DNA from: Salinisphaeraceae bacterium UBA4764
GTDB taxonomy: Bacteria; Pseudomonadota; Gammaproteobacteria; Nevskiales; Salinisphaeraceae
NCBI GenBank assembly: GCA_002403445.1
Contig: DHHU01000067.1
Span: 60,618 to 77,552, forward strand
DNA: 16,935 nucleotides
Direction: 5' to 3'
Shown: piece by piece, positions 6,563 through 14,062 of the stretch
How positions within the stretch are numbered: position 1 is the stretch's first letter
Layout: every line of letters begins with the position of its first letter
The notes under the pieces: generated by a model
Seen by the model: the letters and a program-made list of their open reading frames with translations, nothing else
The model's database searches: none
Told to the model about the DNA's origin: nothing
Position numbers and translations under genes: made by a program

Positions 6563-7444
6563 ATGACCTCGTCTAAAATTCCTGCCCGCTTACTGGCCGG
6601 GCTAGTTGCCGGTTTAGCGTTGACCGCCGTTGTCGGCAATGCAAACGCCGCGACTTTGAAACAGATTAAGAACCGGGGCTATATCCGGATAGCGGTCGCC
6701 AACGAAATTCCGTATGGCTTCATGACCAGCAAGGGGACAGCCAAAGGCTTTGGGCCGAGCATTGCCAAGCTGGTTTTGAAGCGCATGGGCATCACCCACT
6801 ATCAGTGGACGGTCATGCCGTTCGGCTCTCTCATACCGGCGCTCAAAGCCAACCGCGTGGATATGGTAGCGGCGTCCCAGGCGATCCTTCCCAAACGCTG
6901 TAGCCAGGTGGCTTATTCGCATCCCAACACCACCTATGGCGAAGGCCTTATGGTGAAAAAGGGGAATCCGAAGGATATCCATAGTTATAAGGCTTTCCTG
7001 AAGAACAAGAACCTCAAGATGGGTATCGTCTCCGGTGCAGATGAACTGGAATTCGCCCACAAGATAGGTATTCCGGACAATCAACTCGTCATGTTGCGGG
7101 CCAATACCGATGCGGCTTCCGCCGTGGCCACCGGCCGTATTGACGCCTACGCGGGAACCCAGTTCACGGTCGTGCGACTGGCCAAAAAATCCAGCAAGGT
7201 CGTGCCGGCCCAGCCATTCCATGATCCGGTCATCAATGGCAAGCCAATCCGGAGCTGGGGAGCCTTTACGTTCAACAAATCGGACGACGCATTGCGCAAG
7301 GCCTTTGACAAGAATCTCGATGCCGTGCAGTCCAAGCCGATCTGGCGGAAAACGCTGAAGAAATTCGGCATGAACAAGCACTCGATCGATGAAGTGCACA
7401 AAAAGACCACAAAACAACTCTGCAGTTCGAGTTCTTCTTCCTAG
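6563..7444 (+). CDS. ehuB: Ectoine/hydroxyectoine ABC transporter substrate-binding protein
   Basis: A 293-residue periplasmic solute-binding protein of family 3 that resembles EhuB. EhuB captures ectoine and hydroxyectoine and delivers them to the EhuCD permease. The Sec signal peptide spans about 1-29, ending ANA before ATLK; there is no lipobox, so the protein should be soluble. EhuB-like blocks are TLKQIKNRGYIRIAVANE, PFGSLIPALKANRVDMVAAS, YGEGLMVKKGNPKDIHSY and the FHDPVINGKPIRSWGAF segment near the C-terminal lobe. The ATG at 6563 is chosen over the longer frame from 6488 because it has a good ribosome binding site and puts the signal peptide at the N terminus. The protein ends with cysteine plus six serines, an unusual tail. 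The specificity call rests on similarity plus the ehuBCDA gene order. Confidence 0.85.
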   Translation: MTSSKIPARLLAGLVAGLALTAVVGNANAATLKQIKNRGYIRIAVANEIPYGFMTSKGTAKGFGPSIAKLVLKRMGITHYQWTVMPFGSLIPALKANRVDMVAASQAILPKRCSQVAYSHPNTTYGEGLMVKKGNPKDIHSYKAFLKNKNLKMGIVSGADELEFAHKIGIPDNQLVMLRANTDAASAVATGRIDAYAGTQFTVVRLAKKSSKVVPAQPFHDPVINGKPIRSWGAFTFNKSDDALRKAFDKNLDAVQSKPIWRKTLKKFGMNKHSIDEVHKKTTKQLCSSSSSS

Positions 7445-7492
7445 TCGGCTGATGCCGATTCGGCGCACTTGGGGCCGGTTGCCATGCCGGCC
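7445..7492 (+). promoter_or_regulatory. Two hairpins in the ehuB-ehuC intercistronic gap
   Basis: Directly after the ehuB stop, TCGGC-TGAT-GCCGA (7445-7458) forms a 5-bp stem. GGCCGG (7473-7478) and CCGGCC (7487-7492) then form a strong 6-bp GC stem with an 8-base loop. No T-tract follows. In many ABC importer operons a structure here protects the upstream binding-protein message or attenuates read-through into the permease genes; that role is inferred. Confidence 0.55.
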
Positions 7493-7550
7493 TCGCGTGC
7501 AGCCGCATCTGGCATCTAGTCGGGCTGGAAGCTGACCCTAGAAACCCCTC

Positions 7551-8210
7551 ATGAACTGGCTTAATCTGCTGCCAGCGCTGCTGCGCGGTGCCGAGGTGAC
7601 GGCGTGGATCACCGTTGCTTCAACGATTGGCGGCGCTTTTCTGTCGTTTGCTGCTGGGATCGGTGTTCGTTCGCGATTTCGCGGTTTTCGCTGGCTTGCT
7701 GGGCTGTATATTCAAATATTTCGGGGCACCTCCCTGCTCGTTCAGCTTTTCTGGCTCTATTTCGCGCTCCCGATAATCGGAATCAGTCTGTCACCGGTTG
7801 TTGCGGGTGTTTTGGGGCTGTCGCTCAATATCGGGGCCTATGGCGCTGAAGTGGTGCGTGGCTCGCTAGCATCCGTTGACACCGGCCAGATCGAGGCCGC
7901 GACGGCCCTCAATTTGTCGCCACTGCATACGCTTTGGCGGGTCATCATGCCGCAGGCGTTGGTTGAGATGATGCCGCCTTTCGGTAATTTAGTGATCCAG
8001 AATCTCAAGGATTCATCGCTGGTGTCGCTGATCAGTCTGGCCGACCTGGCGTTTCAGGCCGATCAGCTTCGCAATCAGACGCTGGAAACCCTGCCCATCC
8101 TGACGTTGACACTTTTGTTGTATTTCGCGATGGCACTGGTGCTGATGGTCGCCATGCGGTTTGTCGAACGCTATGCGCGCCGGGTCTCCGGCCGTGAGGC
8201 GGCGCGCTGA
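7551..8210 (+). CDS. ehuC: Ectoine/hydroxyectoine ABC transporter permease EhuC
   Basis: A 219-residue inner-membrane permease of the His/Glu/Gln/Arg/opine (HisM-type) family, with about five hydrophobic segments. The cytoplasmic EAA loop that docks onto the ATPase is visible as GAYGAEVVRGSLASVDTGQ followed by IEAATALNLSPLHTLWRVIMPQA. The IFRGTSLLVQLFWLYFALP segment is typical of this permease family. It follows ehuB after a 106-base hairpin-containing gap and overlaps ehuD by one base (TGATG). Assignment to EhuC rather than a generic polar amino acid permease comes from its position behind ehuB. Confidence 0.82.
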   Translation: MNWLNLLPALLRGAEVTAWITVASTIGGAFLSFAAGIGVRSRFRGFRWLAGLYIQIFRGTSLLVQLFWLYFALPIIGISLSPVVAGVLGLSLNIGAYGAEVVRGSLASVDTGQIEAATALNLSPLHTLWRVIMPQALVEMMPPFGNLVIQNLKDSSLVSLISLADLAFQADQLRNQTLETLPILTLTLLLYFAMALVLMVAMRFVERYARRVSGREAAR

Positions 8211-8902
8211 TGTTATTCGGGATTCATTGGAACCTGGCCTCACAGTGGTCGTTTGCGCTGTCGATCACGCCGATTCTGTTGATCGGCATGAAAGTCACGG
8301 TCGAGGCAACTGTCTTTGGTTTCCTGATTGCCATGTCGTTGGGGTTGGTGTTCGCGCTCTTGCGGTCGATGCCCCTACGCGCGGTTTCGTGGCCTACGGC
8401 AATCTTTGTGGAATTCGTTCGCGATACGCCCCTTCTGATACAGCTTTATTTTCTTTATTACGTGTTACCGAACTACGGGATCTCCTTACCGGCGCTGGAG
8501 ACGGGGGTCATTACGCTTGGCATCCAGTACAGTGCCTATACGTCAGAGGTGTATCGTGCGGGCCTTGAAGCCGTTCCGTTTGGCCAACGCGAAGCGGCCA
8601 GGGCGCTTAATCTTGGTTCGTTTCGTACGTATCGCGACGTCATCATTCCGCAGGCGATTCCGCGCATCGTGCCAGCGCTGGCCAATTATCTGGTCTCGAT
8701 TATCAAGGACACGCCGATCCTGTCGGCAATCACGGTCCTGGAAATGCTTGGCGTTGGCAAAATCATCGGCGATCGAACGTTTCGTTACCTGATTCCGTTG
8801 ACCCTGGTTGGCATCTTGTTCCTCATACTCACCGTGATTGCGGCCTGGGGCGTGCGTTTTGTCGAACGCCGGATGCCACGCGGCGGTGTTGCATTGAAGT
8901 GA
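8210..8902 (+). CDS. ehuD: Ectoine/hydroxyectoine ABC transporter permease EhuD
   Basis: The second HisM-type permease, 230 residues, presumed to pair with EhuC as a heterodimer. It shows the family segments FVRDTPLLIQLYFLYYVLPN and SAYTSEVYRAGLEAVPFGQ followed by REAARALNLGSFRTYRDVIIPQA (the EAA loop), with hydrophobic helices on either side. Its ATG shares the final base of the ehuC stop, implying coupled translation. ehuA starts 10 bases after its stop. As with EhuC, the substrate assignment is by operon context. Confidence 0.82.
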   Translation: MLFGIHWNLASQWSFALSITPILLIGMKVTVEATVFGFLIAMSLGLVFALLRSMPLRAVSWPTAIFVEFVRDTPLLIQLYFLYYVLPNYGISLPALETGVITLGIQYSAYTSEVYRAGLEAVPFGQREAARALNLGSFRTYRDVIIPQAIPRIVPALANYLVSIIKDTPILSAITVLEMLGVGKIIGDRTFRYLIPLTLVGILFLILTVIAAWGVRFVERRMPRGGVALK

Positions 8903-8912
8903 CTTAAAAGCA

Positions 8913-9716
8913 ATGACATACCTAGCACAGTTCGAAAACGTCACCAAACGCTTTGGTGACACGTCTATTCTCCATAACTTCAATTTCGAAGTGACATCCG
9001 GTGAGCACGTCGTGCTCATGGGGCCATCCGGTTCCGGCAAATCCACCGTGTTGCGGATATTGATGACCCTGGAAGGAATCCAGGATGGCGTCGTTTATGT
9101 CGAGGGCGAACCGCTGTGGCACGAATATCGCAATGGTGTGTTGAAGCCGGCGCGCGAGGCGCACCTGCGCCGTATGCGCAACGGTATTGGCATGTTGTTC
9201 CAGCACTTCAATTTGTTTCCGAACATGACGGTGCTGCGGAACGTGATCGAAGCCCCTATGAATGTGCAGCGTTTGTCACGCACCGAAGCCACTGAGCGTG
9301 CTGATGAATTACTGGAGCGGGTGGGTATGAGCAACAAACGTGATGCGTATCCGTTGTCGCTGTCGGGTGGCCAGAAACAGCGTGTCGCCATTGCCCGCGC
9401 CATGGCAATGCGGCCGAAACTTTTGATGTTCGACGAACCGACCTCGGCGCTGGATCCCGAAATGGTCGGCGACATACTGGAAGTCATCAAGGATCTAGCG
9501 CAAGCATACGACCTGACGATGTTGATTGTTACTCACGAAATGGGATTTGCGCGAGAAGTCGCCGACCGTGTGTGTTTCTTCTGCGATGGCCAAATCCTGG
9601 AACAAGGTAAACCGGAAACGATTTTTACCGAGCCGACTGAAGCGCGAACCCGCCAGTTTTTGAGCCGGGTGACCGGCGCCAAAAAAGCCAAGGTTGGCAG
9701 CGAGGCCCAGTCCTGA
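8913..9716 (+). CDS. ehuA: Ectoine/hydroxyectoine ABC transporter ATP-binding protein EhuA
   Basis: A 267-residue ABC ATPase that should energise EhuCD at the cytoplasmic face. Motifs are Walker A GPSGSGKS (37-44), Q-loop Gln97 in MLFQHFNLFPNMTVL, signature LSGGQKQR (150-157), Walker B LLMFDE (170-175) and switch His208 in VTHEMGFA. The insert PLWHEYRNGVLKPAREAHLR (68-87) before the Q-loop is longer than in plain polar amino acid ATPases and matches what I know of EhuA. It is the last gene of the transporter operon. About 200 bases separate it from the convergent trmB. Confidence 0.85.
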   Translation: MTYLAQFENVTKRFGDTSILHNFNFEVTSGEHVVLMGPSGSGKSTVLRILMTLEGIQDGVVYVEGEPLWHEYRNGVLKPAREAHLRRMRNGIGMLFQHFNLFPNMTVLRNVIEAPMNVQRLSRTEATERADELLERVGMSNKRDAYPLSLSGGQKQRVAIARAMAMRPKLLMFDEPTSALDPEMVGDILEVIKDLAQAYDLTMLIVTHEMGFAREVADRVCFFCDGQILEQGKPETIFTEPTEARTRQFLSRVTGAKKAKVGSEAQS

Positions 9717-9875
9717 TCGCTGAGGATATTCACCGATTAAGGAAATATGCCCTTTAACCAACGCACTGGACCGATACCGTGTAAGGGTGTGTATGGGATT
9801 GCCGGATACGATCGGCGTGGATATCGTGCAATATCAGCGCTTTGCATTCGTTTGCGTGATCGTGCCCTAGGGGCA

Positions 9876-9900
9876 GCTGGTTGCTAGTGATCTAACCAGC
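9876..9900. terminator. Possible shared hairpin terminator between convergent ehuA and trmB
   Basis: GCTGGTT (9876-9882) and AACCAGC (9894-9900) form a perfect 7-bp stem with an 11-base loop, in the gap where the two convergent units must end. Neither strand has a good T-tract next to it, so it may only be a 3' end stabiliser. The rest of the 201-base gap shows no gene. Confidence 0.35.
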
Positions 9901-9917
9901 GCTGTATACGAATCACT

Positions 9918-10670
9918 TTAAGCACCAGTCTTTCGCCGATAAATCAAGTCGCGCACTGTATGACCATGGTGCTCGCCGCGGGCTTCGAAGCGTGTGGCCG
10001 GCCGCGGCGGGGTGCGGTCAAAGCCGCTGGCGTCGCCGATATTGTCAAATGCCGTGTGAGGGTCGATAACCTCGCGCATCCACTCCGCATAGTCCGTCCA
10101 GTCGGTGGCCAGCCGCCAAACGCCTCCCGGTTTCAGAACACGCGCAACACTGTCGGCGAATCGGGTGGTCACGAGACGGCGTTTGTGATGACGTTTCTTG
10201 GGCCAGGGGTCGGGGAAGTACAACAGCACTTCATCCAGCTCACCGGGATCGAATGCCGCATCAATCAAATGGAATGCGTCACCGTACAAAACGCGCGCAT
10301 TGAGCGCCCCTGAATCGTGCAATGCGCCCATGAGACGTGCAATGCCGGTTCGATAGACCTCGATGCCGATAAAGTCTCGTTCGGGTTCAGCTTGCGCACG
10401 AGTGGCGAGTACTTCTCCAGCTCCGAAGCCTATCTCCAGTGTGATGGGCGCAGTGCGCCCAAAAACCGTTGCCCAGTTGGCCTGTGATCCGGCATCGTCG
10501 ACACCGTAGATGGGCCAAAGAGTATCGAGACGTTTTTGCTGGCCCGGTGTGAGTCGTCCTTCCCGCTTGGCAAAGCTGCGGATCGATCGGTAGCCGCTGG
10601 TGCTCTCGCCGTACACGCCAGAGTTGGGTTCAGAACGGCAGGCCGGAAGCCGGCGATGAGGCCGATGCAT
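9918..10670 (-). CDS. trmB: tRNA (guanine-N7-)-methyltransferase
   Basis: TrmB makes 7-methylguanosine at position 46 of the tRNA variable loop using S-adenosylmethionine. From the ATG at 10670 it has 250 residues. Motifs are the RSIRSFAKREGRLTPGQQ N-terminal block, the SAM motif LEIGFGAGE (78-86), the YFPDPWPKKRHHKRR signature (151-165) and the C-terminal TRFEARGEHHGHTVRDLIYR region. The chosen start overlaps the end of thiSG by 41 bases. A GTG at 10616, 13 bases after the thiSG stop, would give 232 residues and keeps every conserved block. Neither start has a clear ribosome binding site, so the N terminus is uncertain. thiS-thiG-trmB adjacency is also seen in Pseudomonas. Confidence 0.9.
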   Translation of the reverse strand: MHRPHRRLPACRSEPNSGVYGESTSGYRSIRSFAKREGRLTPGQQKRLDTLWPIYGVDDAGSQANWATVFGRTAPITLEIGFGAGEVLATRAQAEPERDFIGIEVYRTGIARLMGALHDSGALNARVLYGDAFHLIDAAFDPGELDEVLLYFPDPWPKKRHHKRRLVTTRFADSVARVLKPGGVWRLATDWTDYAEWMREVIDPHTAFDNIGDASGFDRTPPRPATRFEARGEHHGHTVRDLIYRRKTGA

Positions 10671-11628
10671 ACCGTCGGCGCTGCATCCGACCCGCGAGAT
10701 AGCCTTGGCGGCCGGCGACCACGGCGTGACGCATGGCTTGGGCCATCAATATCGGTTTGCCGGCTTGTGCTATAGCCGTATTCATCAATACGCCATCGCA
10801 GCCGAGTTCCATGGCGATGGCAGCGTCTGAGGGCGTACCAACACCGGCGTCGATCAAAACCGGCACCTCCGCGTTCTCGACAATTTCGAGGACATTGTAA
10901 TGATTCTGGATCCCCAGACCCGAGCCGATCGGGCCGGCCAGCGGCATGATCGCAACACAGCCCATGGTCTCCAGCCGGCGACAGGCAATCGGGTCGTCAC
11001 TGGTGTAGACCATGACGTCAAATCCGTCGGCAACGAGTTCTTCAGCGGCGATTATTGTCTCGGCCATGTCGGGATAGAGGGTTTTTTCATCGCCAATGAC
11101 TTCTAGCTTGACCAAATTGTGGCCGTCCAGAAGTTCGCGCGCCATGCGGCAGGCGCGCACTGCCTCATCGGCCGTTTTACAGCCCGCGGTATTGGGCAGT
11201 GCGGTAAAGCGCTCCGGGTTAACAATGTCCAACAGGTTGCGTTGCTCGCGCGCGGCCGGATCGTTGAAAGCTGGCGTGCGGCGGATTGCCATGGTCACGA
11301 TCTCGGCGCCGCTGGCCTTGAGCGCGGCCTCGGCTTCGTCGAGATCGGCGTATTTGCCGGTGCCCACGAGTAAGCGCGAATCGAAACGGCGACCCGCGAT
11401 GCTGAGGGTATCGGATTCAGCCGTTGCCATGCCGCCGCCGATGGCTTGTACGATTTCCAGTTCGTCGCTTTCGGTAAGCCGGGTCTCGGCGTGCTCGGCT
11501 CGCGGTATGATTTCGCCATTCCGTTCGACCGCGACCCGGCGCTGGCCATAGTCGAGTTCGGTTAATAGCTCCGCGAGCGTGATCGCCTCGCGGCACTCGG
11601 TTGTTTCGCCGTTGATGCGGATATTCAT
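10630..11628 (-). CDS. thiSG: Fused sulfur carrier ThiS / thiazole synthase ThiG
   Basis: A single 332-residue frame joins ThiS (1-66) to ThiG (about 67-332). ThiS carries sulfur as a C-terminal Gly-Gly thiocarboxylate; ThiG condenses it with deoxyxylulose 5-phosphate and dehydroglycine to make the thiazole of thiamine. The ThiS part starts MNIRINGE and ends in AIGGG (62-66). The ThiG part shows LLVGTGKYAD, the Schiff-base lysine in NLVKLEVIGDE (Lys174), MPLAGPIGSGLGI, PVLIDAGVGTPSDAA and the AGRMQRRRYASASSP tail. No stop separates the two, so Gly-Gly is internal. ATG 11430 (Met67) could be an internal ThiG start but has no clear ribosome binding site. Bifunctional ThiS-ThiG proteins are known as a family; how the carrier end is freed is the open question. 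I see no TPP riboswitch upstream. Confidence 0.92.
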   Translation of the reverse strand: MNIRINGETTECREAITLAELLTELDYGQRRVAVERNGEIIPRAEHAETRLTESDELEIVQAIGGGMATAESDTLSIAGRRFDSRLLVGTGKYADLDEAEAALKASGAEIVTMAIRRTPAFNDPAAREQRNLLDIVNPERFTALPNTAGCKTADEAVRACRMARELLDGHNLVKLEVIGDEKTLYPDMAETIIAAEELVADGFDVMVYTSDDPIACRRLETMGCVAIMPLAGPIGSGLGIQNHYNVLEIVENAEVPVLIDAGVGTPSDAAIAMELGCDGVLMNTAIAQAGKPILMAQAMRHAVVAGRQGYLAGRMQRRRYASASSPASGLPF

Positions 11629-11779
11629 GACACCGTGTTGCTTGAAGTCTTTAAACGGTCAATTCGATAGGTTAACGCGGACTCGGTTCATTGGCGAGGA
11701 CACCGACTAAAAGCCAATTATCCATGGATAGCCTGATCTGATAGATTCCGTTCTAAACTCGGTACAACAATCGCCATAG
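11629..11779. promoter_or_regulatory. Divergent intergenic region between thiSG and asmA, with a 12-bp palindrome
   Basis: This gap must contain promoters for both directions, but I could not pick convincing -35/-10 pairs. It holds a perfect 12-bp palindrome, TATCCATGGATA at 11719-11730, roughly central, and a short CTGAT tandem repeat just after it. Either could be a regulator site; none is recognised. Confidence 0.35.
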
Positions 11780-14026
11780 TTGCGGTTGGTTTCAAGGGAA
11801 ACGACAATTAGCACAAATCGAACGAATAAACCCCGCGGTCCGATTCGACGCACCCTCAAGCTGCTGGCATGGCTGGTCGGCGTGCTGATTGTTCTGCTCG
11901 TGGTCGGGATTGTGGCGCTGGTCTTTTTTTTCGACCCGAATAATTACAAACCGCAAATTGACAAAGCATTGGCTCAACAAATCGGGCGGCCGGTCAAGAT
12001 TCAAGGCCAGATTCACTGGTCGTTTTACCCTTGGTTGGACATCCGAGTGGGCCAGGTTACTGTGGCCAACGCCAAAGGCTTTGGCAGCAAGCCTCTGGCT
12101 TCGATCGATTCAGCGGCCGGCGGCGTTCGTCTAATTCCGCTTTTGGGCGGCAATATCAAAATCGGCGAAGTCTCGCTGGACGGACTTACACTGCGTCTGA
12201 CTCGGCATGCAAACGGGCAGACCAATTACCAGTCGGTGATCAAGCAGATCAGCAGTACCCCAGGGTCGCGCGCCAAAAATGCGTCTGCTAATACAAGTCA
12301 GCCGAAACAATCGGCCTCTCAATCTTCAGGCTCGTTCTTCCAGTCGCTGGCGGTACAGTCGGTAGCGGTTCAAAATGCCGCCATCATCTATAGCACCGCC
12401 AACACAACCTACCGGCTACACAAGGTCAGTTTGCACACCGGCGTCATTCAAAATAAAAAGCCGTTCAAACTCAAGTTTGGCGCCCAATTGGAAGTGCCTC
12501 ACCAGAAGCTCCATGCCAGTTTGATCGCCAACGCTCAGATCAAGGCTGACCTGAATAAATCCCATTATAGGGTTGATCCGTTTCACGTTACCTTGACCGC
12601 TAAAGGCCCCTCGCTTCCAAACGGCAAGCAGCAGGCCAGTCTTGACGGCGGCGCCACGCTTGATATGGAGGCGGGAACCCTGACTTTGAAGCCGACAACA
12701 CTCAAGTTGGCCGGTTTGATCGCAAAGTTGCACCTAAACGCGAGCAAGATCATGGCCACACCGTCGGTGTCTGGATCGCTGACGGTCCAACCGTTCAATC
12801 CACGCCAGGTGCTCAGGCAGCTTGGCCAAGCCCCTGGCGCCGGGATGGCGAAAGGCGCACTCACCAATGCTAGGTTGAATACGGCATTCAAAGGCTCGCC
12901 CAGCAGAATTACGCTCAAGCCGATCGACGCACGCCTGGATCAGACCAACCTTAACGGTTCGGCTTCGGCGAATCTGGCTCAAAACAGCTATACCTTTGAT
13001 CTGAATCTGACGAAAGTCAATCTGGATCGATACGGGCTGACTTCGGGGGGTGGCCACTCGGCCGGCAAAACATCTAGCGGGGCCCCTTCACCCAAGCAGC
13101 AGTCGCTGGATTTGTCATTCCTGCGTGGACTGGCCCTAAAAGGCCAGGCATCGATCGATACGCTGATTGCCGAGGGCATGACGATTCACAACGCCAATGT
13201 CAATATTAGGGACAAAAACGGTGTTTTGAACATAAATCCGCTGAAAGCTGACCTCTATGGTGGCCATCTAGGGGCCAGTGCCCAGATCGATGCACGTCAG
13301 GGGACCCCGCGTTACACGACTAAAGTCGATTTGGTGAACGTCGCGTTCCAACCGCTGTTGAAAGATTTGATGAACACCAGCCGATTCGCGGGCCGCGGCA
13401 ATTTCAAGCTGAATCTCGATAGCGCCGGCAACACCGTTCCCGCGATCGAGCGCAAGCTTAACGGCACCACACAGATCAATGTAAAGGAGGGCGCATTACA
13501 CGGTATCGATGTCCGCGAGGGGTTGGTATCCGCTGTGCAGGGACACTCGTTCAAAAAGGCCCTCGCCGCTTCGAAAAGCACGATATTTCATCACTTAAGC
13601 GCCAATTTCAAAGTCCACAACGGTGTTGTCCGCGGCCACAACCTGACCGTGAATACCAGCGCGCTAGGTGTGAAAGGCCGTGGTCAATATGACTTGCCGA
13701 AAAACGATCTGGACTACACCGTCAATCTGAATGTCCCTCCCAATGCCAATGGGACACTTGCTCAAGTGGCAGGTCTTTCGGTTCCGGTGCATTTGACCGG
13801 TGCATTGACATCGCCGCATGTCAGTTTGGACATGCAAAAACTTATCCGCGCCCAGATCCAGAACGAGACCGGCAAGAACTTGAACAAGTTAAAACAGTCG
13901 CTTGGCGACAAACTCAAGCAACAGCTGGGTAATGCCGGTTCAAATAACGGACAAGGCACATCCGGCAGTAACAATGGGCCTGGCAACAGGCTCCAACAGA
14001 GTTTGTCGCATCTCTTTGGCAAATAA
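11780..14026 (+). CDS. asmA: AsmA family protein (membrane-anchored, envelope)
   Basis: A 748-residue AsmA-family protein. Members are inner-membrane-anchored periplasmic proteins with a chorein-like N terminus, implicated in outer-membrane assembly and lipid transport between membranes. It has a basic cytoplasmic N terminus, one transmembrane helix (about 28-51), then the family block FDPNNYKPQIDKALAQQIG and SFYPWLDIRVGQVTVAN. A long beta-rich region follows, and the typical AsmA C-terminal half is seen around FKLNLDSAGN, VKEGALHGIDVREGL and LGVKGRGQYDLPKNDLDYTV. The C-terminal 40 residues or so are Asn/Gly/Gln/Ser-rich. There is no ATG upstream of the helix. In-frame TTG codons at 11780 and 11786 lack ribosome binding sites, while AAGGGA at 11794-11799 points to the ATT at 11807. 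It is longer than E. coli AsmA. Confidence 0.88.
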   Translation: MRLVSRETTISTNRTNKPRGPIRRTLKLLAWLVGVLIVLLVVGIVALVFFFDPNNYKPQIDKALAQQIGRPVKIQGQIHWSFYPWLDIRVGQVTVANAKGFGSKPLASIDSAAGGVRLIPLLGGNIKIGEVSLDGLTLRLTRHANGQTNYQSVIKQISSTPGSRAKNASANTSQPKQSASQSSGSFFQSLAVQSVAVQNAAIIYSTANTTYRLHKVSLHTGVIQNKKPFKLKFGAQLEVPHQKLHASLIANAQIKADLNKSHYRVDPFHVTLTAKGPSLPNGKQQASLDGGATLDMEAGTLTLKPTTLKLAGLIAKLHLNASKIMATPSVSGSLTVQPFNPRQVLRQLGQAPGAGMAKGALTNARLNTAFKGSPSRITLKPIDARLDQTNLNGSASANLAQNSYTFDLNLTKVNLDRYGLTSGGGHSAGKTSSGAPSPKQQSLDLSFLRGLALKGQASIDTLIAEGMTIHNANVNIRDKNGVLNINPLKADLYGGHLGASAQIDARQGTPRYTTKVDLVNVAFQPLLKDLMNTSRFAGRGNFKLNLDSAGNTVPAIERKLNGTTQINVKEGALHGIDVREGLVSAVQGHSFKKALAASKSTIFHHLSANFKVHNGVVRGHNLTVNTSALGVKGRGQYDLPKNDLDYTVNLNVPPNANGTLAQVAGLSVPVHLTGALTSPHVSLDMQKLIRAQIQNETGKNLNKLKQSLGDKLKQQLGNAGSNNGQGTSGSNNGPGNRLQQSLSHLFGK

Positions 14027-14062
14027 CAAGGCCTGAACCAAACGCATTGGAACGAGAAAGGA

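Noticed and set aside
6614..7468. A long minus-strand frame across ehuB (284 codons).
   Set aside because: It is antisense to a well-supported transporter gene and shows no domain of its own; long antisense frames are common in GC-rich coding DNA.
11629..11779. Possible TPP riboswitch upstream of thiSG.
   Set aside because: The conserved THI-box elements (CTGAGA and the ACCTGATC...GGGTAATACC region) are not present on the thiSG strand.
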